From assembly GCF_019090165.1 (NCBI RefSeq), contig NZ_JAHRIB010000141.1:310001-374000 (forward strand): DNA of 64,000 nt, read 5' to 3'. A model generated the notes under the pieces. That model made no database searches and was not told the DNA's origin. It saw only the letters and a list, made by a program, of their open reading frames with translations. The position numbers and the translations under genes are program-made. The stretch is from Streptomyces sp. BV286 (GTDB lineage Bacteria > Actinomycetota > Actinomycetes > Streptomycetales > Streptomycetaceae). Positions 42,016 through 48,282 of this stretch are shown here, one piece after another. Every line of letters starts with the position of its first letter. Position 1 is the stretch's first letter.

Positions 42016-43533
42016 ATGAACGCTGCCCTGTGCGGGCTCGCCGCCAACCCCGCCCTGCCGCCCGAACTGATCGACCGGCTCATCCCGGTCGCGGACGACG
42101 ACATCGCCGCGGAACTCGCCGGCCGCGCCGACCTCAGCCACGCGCAGGCGGTTGCCCTGGTCGCCCGCTTCGAGGAGAGCGCCGTACCCCTGGCCCATGA
42201 AGGCTGCCTGGCAGCCGACGACATCGATCCCGTGGCACAGCCGACGGCCGCCCTCGCCTGGCTCAGCGAGCGTGCAGGCAGGCCTGAATGGGCGCGTCTC
42301 CTCGCGGCCGGCCCGGTCTCCGAGCACCGGGAGAAGCTGGCCGCCTGTCCCGGCCTCCCGCCCGATGTGGTGGAGTCGCTCGCCGCCGACCCGGACGCAC
42401 AGGTCGTCGCCGAACTCGCCCTGTGGGCCACGGCGGACGTCGCCGCCACACTCGCACGGCATCCGCATGCCGAGGTCCGCCGCGCGGTGGCGGCCAACGG
42501 GGCGACGCCGCCGCCCGTGCTGGCGGCACTGATCACCGGCGAGGGACAGCCGCCGGTCTCGCGCTGTGTGGTCTGCGAGCATGAGGAGACTCCGTTCACG
42601 CACGACCCGCACTGCCCGCGGCTCCACTGCGATCTGCCGCCGGGCGCCTCCTGCGACGGAAGCCACGAGTCCTCCGTGCACGACACATGGCAGGCGGCAC
42701 TGGAGAACGCGGCCACACCCACAAAAGCCGTCGTCCATTTCGTGGACCATCCCTCGATGCTGCTGCGCAGGGCACTCGCCGCCCGAACCGACCTTCCCCC
42801 GGAGGTGAGCGCACGACTGGCCGATGATCCCGTCCCGGCCGTCCGGGCCGACCTCGCCGGGAACCCCGCGATCGACGACGTCCTGATACGCGCACTCGCC
42901 GATGACCCCGACCCTGACGTGCGGCGCGGTCTCGCGCACAACCCGAACGTGCCGCTCGACGTGCTCGTCCACCTGGCCGGCGTCACGAGGATCGGCGCCA
43001 CCCTGTTGCCCCGGATCGCCGCCGCCTCGCCCGCCGAGGTGGGTGAGCTGGCCACGTCACCGAACCCGGCCGCCCGGGTGCTTCTGGCCCAACGAGACGA
43101 CCTGCCGGCCCGGGTCCGTGACGCGCTGGTCACCGACCCCGACGCGAAGGTCGCGAAGTCCGCGGCTGCACAACCGGGCCTGTCCGAAGCACAGTTGAGG
43201 GACGCGGTCCATCGCCACGGAGTCCAGGTCGTCGCGAAGGTCGCGACCAACCCGGACGCGAACGGCGCATTGCTGGAAGACCTGACGCGGCACGAACCAC
43301 CGGTCCGGAAGGTGTTCAAAGCGGTCGCCCGGCACGACAACGCGACCGGCCCGGCGCTGCTCGCCTGCTTGGCGGACAGCCGGGCGAGGCCCCTGGCCGC
43401 AAGCCATCCGGCCCTTCCGCCGTCGACGATCGTGGAGCTGCTCTCCGACACCGATCGGCAGGTGGTGGAGGCGGCCGCCGCCAACCCGTCGCTGCCGCTC
43501 ACCGTGATGTCGGACCTGGTGCCTCGGCTGTGA
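42016..43533 (+). CDS. LRV-repeat protein with a central cysteine cluster
   Basis: 505 residues made of about 20-25-residue leucine-rich-repeat-variant units, visible as NPALPPELIDRL, CPGLPPDVVESLAADPDAQV, HNPNVPLDVLVHLAG and NPSLPLTVMSDL. Between the repeats, residues 184-213 hold five cysteines (Cys184, 187, 200, 205, 213) in CVVCEHEETPFTHDPHCPRL and the sequence after it, together with His; this could bind zinc or an iron-sulfur cluster. An LRV protein from Azotobacter carries an N-terminal 4Fe-4S site, so a cluster is conceivable. ATG 42016 is preferred over 42007 because AGG abuts the latter. Function unknown; probably protein binding. Its 3' end overlaps the LysE gene by 35 bp. Confidence 0.82.
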   Translation: MNAALCGLAANPALPPELIDRLIPVADDDIAAELAGRADLSHAQAVALVARFEESAVPLAHEGCLAADDIDPVAQPTAALAWLSERAGRPEWARLLAAGPVSEHREKLAACPGLPPDVVESLAADPDAQVVAELALWATADVAATLARHPHAEVRRAVAANGATPPPVLAALITGEGQPPVSRCVVCEHEETPFTHDPHCPRLHCDLPPGASCDGSHESSVHDTWQAALENAATPTKAVVHFVDHPSMLLRRALAARTDLPPEVSARLADDPVPAVRADLAGNPAIDDVLIRALADDPDPDVRRGLAHNPNVPLDVLVHLAGVTRIGATLLPRIAAASPAEVGELATSPNPAARVLLAQRDDLPARVRDALVTDPDAKVAKSAAAQPGLSEAQLRDAVHRHGVQVVAKVATNPDANGALLEDLTRHEPPVRKVFKAVARHDNATGPALLACLADSRARPLAASHPALPPSTIVELLSDTDRQVVEAAAANPSLPLTVMSDLVPRL

Positions 43534-43999
43534 GAGGGACGGGTGTCGGGTGTTCGTACGCCGCTGCCGACCGGGCCGACGCCGTCTCCGAGAAGCTGCC
43601 ACGGCGATCGTCGTCGGCGGCCGCGCTCGGACCGGCCCCGTCTGTGTCCTCCGGCGTGGAGGCCTCCGCCGGGGTCTCCCGCCGCCCGGCGCGCGGGGCG
43701 TGCCGCCCAGCGGCGTCGCGCCGGGCGTCGAGCAGAGCCCGTACGCCCAGGTAGACCAGGTAGGCGGCGCCCGCCAGCTTGATCGCGGTGAACGCGTAGG
43801 CCGATCTGGTGGCGATCACCGACAGACCCAGGGCGGCGGCGCACATGTGGACGCAGAGCCCGGTCTGCGCGCCCAGGGCGGCCGCTCTGCCCAGCGCGGG
43901 CCGTCGAGCGGCCGCCCGCACGATCACCAGGAAGTCGGGCCCGGGCACCAGGTAGGCGAGCATCACCACGCCGAGGAATCCCACGAGATCGACCGACAT
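43499..43999 (-). CDS. LysE-family exporter, C-terminally replaced (probably non-functional)
   Basis: The N-terminal 90 or so residues are standard LysE/RhtB: MSVDLVGFLGVVMLAYLVPGPDFLVIVRAA, GAQTGLCVHMCAAALGLSVI and AFTAIKLAGAAYLVYLGVRALLDARR, giving the first three membrane helices. Family members are about 200-210 residues with a second half containing a NPK motif and two or three more helices. Here those are missing: the last 75 residues are disordered (RRETPAEASTPEDTDGAGPS ... PGPTSR). It is either a pseudogene after a deletion or a remodelled short form. It converges on, and overlaps by 35 bp, the LRV gene. Confidence 0.75.
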   Translation of the reverse strand: MSVDLVGFLGVVMLAYLVPGPDFLVIVRAAARRPALGRAAALGAQTGLCVHMCAAALGLSVIATRSAYAFTAIKLAGAAYLVYLGVRALLDARRDAAGRHAPRAGRRETPAEASTPEDTDGAGPSAAADDDRRGSFSETASARSAAAYEHPTPVPLTAEAPGPTSR

Positions 44000-44139
44000 C
44001 GTCCAGCTCCGTCCTGCGGGCCCGGCGGTCGGGCATACGTCCGATGTCCCGTGTGCCACTCTCACCATGTGTCATGCGGCCGGTCCGGCAGACGGCCCCC
44101 GAGAGCTGAACGAGGGCCGCCGCGGTGGTGTGCCTCGGT

Positions 44140-44859
44140 CTACCCGGACGTCGTGAAGCGGGCCTGCCACAGGTCGCGGAGCAACGCGATCTCGGCCATG
44201 TGGTGGATGAATTCGAGGTTGTCCCCCGACAGCACGCTGATGAAGGGTTCCTCGGAGTGGGAGCCGTACGGATAGCGGGAGAAGCCGACCGTGTCGAGCT
44301 GCTCGTCGGTGACGGTGTCGAGTCGGGCGCGCCAGCGGTCGATCTCCTCCCAGAACCGCTCGACCGCCAGCGCGGCGGAGGGGGTGAAGTCGACCAGCAG
44401 CTTCGGATCCTGCCGGCGCTCGCCGAAGGTCCACTCCCAGGCGCCGGCGAACTCGAAGTGCAGGTGAGCCAGCCGCCAGGCGATGGTCGTGACCGGCGTC
44501 CTGTCGGGCCCCGGCGCACCGGTGTGGGCGAGGATCTCCTCGACCCGCTCGGCACTCACGCTCCAGTCCTCGGCGATCTTGGTGACGCTCATCCCTCCGG
44601 CGGCCTGCCGGGCGACCTCCGCGTACTCGTTCGCCGGGATGTCCGGGGCGCCCAGGTCGAGCACCCACTCGCCCGGCCCGAAGGCCCTGGGTGTCGCTGC
44701 CTCGTTCCGGCGCCGGAGCGACCAGCAGTCGGGCACGGGCTCCCACAAAAACTCTTCGTCGCTGAGCCCCGTCAGGCGCACCTCGGCCATCTCCCTGGCA
44801 CGGTCGAACTGGTCGAGAAGCAAACCCAGACGGTCGGTCCGCACGCCCTCGATCTCCAT
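44140..44859 (-). CDS. DinB superfamily protein with inserted HTH-like segment
   Basis: 239 residues. MEIEGVRTDRLGLLLDQFDRAREMAEVRLTGLSDEEFLWEPVPDCWSL is the DinB_2/mycothiol-transferase-like four-helix start; WRLAHLHFEFAGAW and NLEFIHHMAEIALLRDL supply the conserved metal-binding histidines. Residues about 92-125 (EYAEVARQAAGGMSVTKIAEDWSVSAERVEEIL) read like a helix-turn-helix and are inserted between the first and second helices. Actinobacterial DinB proteins are often mycothiol-dependent transferases. ATG 44859 has GAGGGAG 6 nt upstream. Confidence 0.85.
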   Translation of the reverse strand: MEIEGVRTDRLGLLLDQFDRAREMAEVRLTGLSDEEFLWEPVPDCWSLRRRNEAATPRAFGPGEWVLDLGAPDIPANEYAEVARQAAGGMSVTKIAEDWSVSAERVEEILAHTGAPGPDRTPVTTIAWRLAHLHFEFAGAWEWTFGERRQDPKLLVDFTPSAALAVERFWEEIDRWRARLDTVTDEQLDTVGFSRYPYGSHSEEPFISVLSGDNLEFIHHMAEIALLRDLWQARFTTSG

Positions 44860-45041
44860 GCCCGGCTCCCTCGTGATCGTGTCTCGTACCTCGTCGTGCA
44901 CAGGCGGAAGCTAGTGGCTCGGCTCACGGGGCGCCACCGAATTCCTCCCGCACACGCGGCGTGGCAGCACGCGTGCGTGCTCGTCCTTCTCGGCAAAGCC
45001 GCGCTTCAGCCGCGCTGGAACCGGCGGCATGCTTCCTCGTC

Positions 45042-45065
45042 GGCCCGGTCATTGGCCCGGTCATT
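45042..45065. repeat. Perfect tandem 12-bp duplication at a stop codon
   Basis: GGCCCGGTCATT occurs twice in tandem (45042-45053 and 45054-45065). The second copy includes the TGA stop of the downstream methyltransferase gene (minus strand, 45063-45061), so the same TGA is repeated 12 bp further on in the same frame. It is likely a replication-slippage duplication with no coding effect. Confidence 0.85.
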
Positions 45066-45819
45066 CCTGGGCGTTGGCCGATCGAACGACGGTCAGACCG
45101 CACCGGTACGGCTCGTCGAGCTCCCCGTCGGGGAAGAGACGCGCCAGCACGGCACGGTTCGCGCCGAGGAGCTCGGCCCGCTCTTCGGGGTCCATGACCA
45201 CGAAATGCGAATGCGTGCCGAGGTTGCCGATGTGCTCCTCCACCGTGATCCGGCGCGACCACGTGATCTCGCGGGTGGTCACCCGCACCGGAAACGAGGT
45301 GAACAGCTCGGCCACGGTCGTCGGGTAGCCGCGGGTGAAGGGCGCAAGGCGGTCGTCCTCCGCCTTGACCCAGTCGACGCGGGAGTCGGCCTGGTTCCAC
45401 CACAGGGCCAGTACGCCGTGAGGGCGCAGCACACGCAGTGCCTCGGGAACGGAGCGGGCCGGGTCGGTCCAGTGCCAGGCCTGGGCGTACGTGATGACGT
45501 CGAAGCTGCCGGAGGCGAAGGGCAGTTGGTTTCCCTCGCCCCGCATCAGCGGGACGGCCGGCTCGGCCCGGCGCAGCTGGGATGCCATACCGGCGCCCGG
45601 CTCCAGGGCGACGACGTGGGCGCCCCGCTCGCGCAGCAGCCGGGTGGCGATTCCGGTGCCGGCCCCGCAGTCCAGCACGTCGGCCCCGGACAGCGCCCGG
45701 CCGGCGAGTTCCTCGAGAGCGTCGAAAAGAGCCGGCGGATAGCCCGGGCGGACGGCGGCGTACTGCGTGGCGACAGCGTCGAAGGACAGGGCGCGGGCGA
45801 GGTCTGCCTGGGATGCCAT
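45061..45819 (-). CDS. Class I SAM-dependent methyltransferase (Methyltransf_11 type)
   Basis: 252 residues. DVLDCGAGTGIATRLLRERGAHVVALEPGAGM covers motif I and II; MRGEGNQLPFASGSFDVITYAQAWHWTDPA is the characteristic Methyltransf_11 block; VLRPHGVLALWWNQ follows. The C-terminal region (HSHFVVMDPEERAELL) resembles a group of trans-aconitate-methyltransferase-like proteins, but the substrate is not assignable. GGGAGGAT lies 10 nt before ATG 45819. Stands alone between DinB and GlxA genes on the same strand. Confidence 0.9.
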   Translation of the reverse strand: MASQADLARALSFDAVATQYAAVRPGYPPALFDALEELAGRALSGADVLDCGAGTGIATRLLRERGAHVVALEPGAGMASQLRRAEPAVPLMRGEGNQLPFASGSFDVITYAQAWHWTDPARSVPEALRVLRPHGVLALWWNQADSRVDWVKAEDDRLAPFTRGYPTTVAELFTSFPVRVTTREITWSRRITVEEHIGNLGTHSHFVVMDPEERAELLGANRAVLARLFPDGELDEPYRCGLTVVRSANAQE

Positions 45820-45927
45820 GCCTGCGATCCTCCCCGGCGGAACGCGGAGTTGCCAAGGGTGTGCCTTCTCGGGCGGTTGGGGCGGTGGCCCTGGGACTGC
45901 TGGCCCGGGACTGCGGTCCTGGCCCGG

Positions 45928-46836
45928 TCAGGCCGTGCGGGCGCGGAGACGGCGCAGCATGCGCGGGTCCTCGAAGCCCACCGAGCGGGCGGCGGCGTCG
46001 ATCGTCGTGCCGTGGCTGATGAGGTGCTGGGCGCGTTCCAGGCGGAGGGCCTGCTGGTAGCGCAGGGGGGTGAGTCCGGTGGCGCGGGTGAAGAGGCGGG
46101 TGAGGGTGCGTTCACTCACCCCGGCGGCCGACGCCAGAGCGGCGAGGCGGAGCGGCTGGTCGAAGCGGGCGTCGATGAGGTCCTGCGTGTGGTGCACGGT
46201 GTCGTCCAGGTGGGAGCGGTGCCGGAGCATCGCGCTGGACTGCGGTTCGTGGCCGTTGCGGCGGGCGTAGACAACCATCTCCCGGGCCACCTGGGCGGCC
46301 ACGGCAGGGCCGTGCCGGGACGCGACCAGATGCAGGGCCAGGTCGATGCCGCTGGCGATCCCGGCCGAGGTGATCACTCGGTCGTCGGAGGTGAACAGGA
46401 CGTCACGGACGACGACCGCCCGTGGGTGGTGTGCGGCCAGCTCGTCCTGCACGTCGTGGTGCGTGGTGCAGCGCCGGCCGTCGAGGAGCCCGGCGCGGCC
46501 GAGCGCCTCGGCTCCGGCGCAGACGCTGGCCACCGTGCCGCCCCGGGCGTGGTGGTCCCGCAGAACCCGCAGGGACGCGGCGCCGATGGCAGGGCTGTCG
46601 GGCTGCGTGCCCGTGCGCCAGCCGGGCACCATGATCAGGTCGTCCGGCCCGAGTTCGGGCCAGTCGAGCCCGGCCACGAGTGGCAGGCCCTGCGCGGTGG
46701 GGATCTGTGGCCGCTCGGCCACGTAGGTGAGGGTGTAGGGGTGCCCGAAGTCGGCGGCCGTGGAGAAGACCTGGGCGGGGCCGGCCAGGTCCAGCAGATG
46801 GACTCCGGGCACCAGGAAGAAGACGATGTGGCTCAC
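45928..46836 (-). CDS. GlxA-type regulator (DJ-1/PfpI domain + AraC HTH)
   Basis: 302 residues. The N-terminal 170 residues are a DJ-1/PfpI-like class I amidotransferase fold (IVFFLVPGVHLLDLAGPAQVF, VASVCAGAEALGRAGLLDGRRCTTHH, with the nucleophile-elbow Cys in VCAGAE). The C-terminal AraC domain has two HTHs: RLAALASAAGVSERTLTRLF and TIDAAARSVGFEDPRMLRRL. Its stop-to-start distance from the upstream isochorismatase-like gene is 10 nt, so it is co-transcribed with it and probably controls it. Confidence 0.92.
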   Translation of the reverse strand: MSHIVFFLVPGVHLLDLAGPAQVFSTAADFGHPYTLTYVAERPQIPTAQGLPLVAGLDWPELGPDDLIMVPGWRTGTQPDSPAIGAASLRVLRDHHARGGTVASVCAGAEALGRAGLLDGRRCTTHHDVQDELAAHHPRAVVVRDVLFTSDDRVITSAGIASGIDLALHLVASRHGPAVAAQVAREMVVYARRNGHEPQSSAMLRHRSHLDDTVHHTQDLIDARFDQPLRLAALASAAGVSERTLTRLFTRATGLTPLRYQQALRLERAQHLISHGTTIDAAARSVGFEDPRMLRRLRARTA

Positions 46837-46846
46837 GATTCGGTCA

Positions 46847-47446
46847 TCATGCCCGAAGTGCTGCCGCGGCCTCCAGTTCGTCGACGGTCGCGATGGTGGC
46901 GAAGCGTCCGGCGAGGGCGTACTCGGTGCGCCTGATGACCTCTTCGGCGGACAGGGTGCGCGGATCGGCCAGCAGGTCGGCGACGCTCTGCTCGGCGGGG
47001 GCGTCGCGGTGCGGGATGGGGTTGGTCGCGGTGGCGTCGGTGACGAAGGTGACCTGGTAGCCGAGGTCGCCGGCGACGCGGGTGGTGGTCTCCACGCACT
47101 GCTCGGTGCGGATGCCGCAGACGGTGAGCTCGCGGACTCCGCGCTCGGTGAGCACCTGCTGCAGGTTGGTGGTGGTGAAGGCGTTGTGCGAGGTCTTGTG
47201 GATCAGCGGCTCCCCGTCCGCTCGTTCCAGCTCCTCCATGAGCCGGACATGACCGAGGGCCGGGTCGAAGACATTCCCGGAGCCCGGCTCGGAGTGCAGT
47301 ACCCACACCACCAGGTCCCCGGCCCGCCGGGAGATCTGGACCAGCCGGTTCACCTGCTCGGAGATCTTCGGGTCGGAGATCGTCGCCCACAGGGGACGGG
47401 CGCGGAAGGACTCCTGGACATCGATGACGATCAGTGCTCGGGTCAT
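46847..47446 (-). CDS. Isochorismatase-like cysteine hydrolase
   Basis: 199 residues. The catalytic triad is Asp9 (LIVIDVQ), Lys84 (IHKTSHNAF) and Cys117 (RTEQCVETT), with the cis-peptide strand VCGIRTEQCV. Such enzymes hydrolyse amides (nicotinamide, ureido compounds) or the enol ether of isochorismate. The genome context, first in an operon with a GlxA-type regulator, gives no substrate. The start ATG 47446 has no clear Shine-Dalgarno (CAGGCT 6 nt upstream). Confidence 0.9.
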   Translation of the reverse strand: MTRALIVIDVQESFRARPLWATISDPKISEQVNRLVQISRRAGDLVVWVLHSEPGSGNVFDPALGHVRLMEELERADGEPLIHKTSHNAFTTTNLQQVLTERGVRELTVCGIRTEQCVETTTRVAGDLGYQVTFVTDATATNPIPHRDAPAEQSVADLLADPRTLSAEEVIRRTEYALAGRFATIATVDELEAAAALRA

Positions 47447-47620
47447 GCCCCAAGCCTGTGCCGTCCGGTCGGTGCGGGGACAGGCCGCATCGGGTCCGGC
47501 AGCGGACCGATCCGGTCACTCGGGGCCGTGCACATGAGGCCCTGCCCGCCTCGTGCCGACCGATTGCGGTGTCGAGTGAAGGAGGCCCATGAAGGGCAGG
47601 CCCCGCCAGGGCGGGCGCAC

Positions 47621-47626
47621 TACTGT
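47621..47626 (+). promoter_or_regulatory. Leaderless -10 box of the NUDIX gene
   Basis: TACTGT ends 7 nt before ATG 47634, the distance at which transcription would start at the initiation codon. No ribosome binding site precedes that ATG. A competing in-frame ATG at 47589 has AGGAGG only 3 nt upstream, too near for normal use. Confidence 0.45.
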
Positions 47627-47633
47627 CGCGAAC

Positions 47634-48071
47634 ATGAAGGTCCGTCACAAGGCGCGCGCGATACTTTTCGACGGCAGCCGACTGGTGTTCCTGCGCCGGG
47701 GATGGCCCGGCTGCCTCCCGTACTGCACTGCCGTCGGCGGGAGCGTCGAGTCCGAGGACGCCGATCTCGAAGCGGCCCTGCGCCGCGAGGTCATGGAGGA
47801 GATCGGCGCCACGATCGGCCCGGTCACCGAGGTCTTCACCTTGACCGAACCGGGCGGGACGACCACCGTCGTCCAGCACTACTTCCTCGCCGACGTGCTG
47901 GATATGGACCTGGGCCGCCGCCACGGCCCCGAAATCGACGATCCAGACACCGGAGTTCACGAACCGGTCCGGGTCGCGCCGGACATCCCGGCCGTCTCGG
48001 CACTCAACCTCCAGCCGGCCGAGTTCGCCCGATTCGTGCTCGACCATGTCACGGCATGGGACGCCCGGTGA
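47634..48071 (+). CDS. NUDIX hydrolase
   Basis: 145 residues from ATG 47634. The NUDIX box is GGSVESEDADLEAALRREVMEEIGA, with the REVMEEIG core whose glutamates bind magnesium; the preceding RAILFDGSRLVFLRRGWPG is the usual first strand pair. These enzymes cut nucleoside diphosphate-linked compounds. A longer form starting at 47589 would add 15 basic residues (MKGRPRQGGRTTVAN), unusual for the family, so I prefer the shorter, likely leaderless form. Substrate unknown. Confidence 0.87.
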   Translation: MKVRHKARAILFDGSRLVFLRRGWPGCLPYCTAVGGSVESEDADLEAALRREVMEEIGATIGPVTEVFTLTEPGGTTTVVQHYFLADVLDMDLGRRHGPEIDDPDTGVHEPVRVAPDIPAVSALNLQPAEFARFVLDHVTAWDAR

Positions 48072-48223
48072 CCGACGCCGATTTCAGGTACCAGTAACGG
48101 CACTTGGGCACCGGAGGGGGCGGTACGGCCTCCGGACCGACAGGTCACGGCTGCCCCGGCCGAACGCGTGTGCTCGGACCGATCGGGCGGCTCGGCCCGC
48201 CGCCGGCATGCGGAGTGCGGCCG

Positions 48224-48262
48224 GCCCGGGCGCCGAGACCTGTCGGGGTTCGACGCCCGGGC
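48224..48262. terminator. Candidate terminator between convergent NUDIX and glycosidase genes
   Basis: GCCCGGGCG (48224-48232) can pair with CGCCCGGGC (48254-48262) over a 21-nt loop; the right arm also lies inside the 12-bp palindrome ACGCCCGGGCGT (48253-48264). It sits in the 211-bp gap between two convergent genes. No U-tract. Confidence 0.4.
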
Positions 48263-48282
48263 GTTCGTGCGGGGCAGGGCCG

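Noticed and set aside
41871..44555. 894-codon minus-strand frame across the LRV, LysE and DinB genes
   Set aside because: Runs antisense to the LRV gene and out of frame through LysE; Ser/Arg-rich translation typical of shadow frames.
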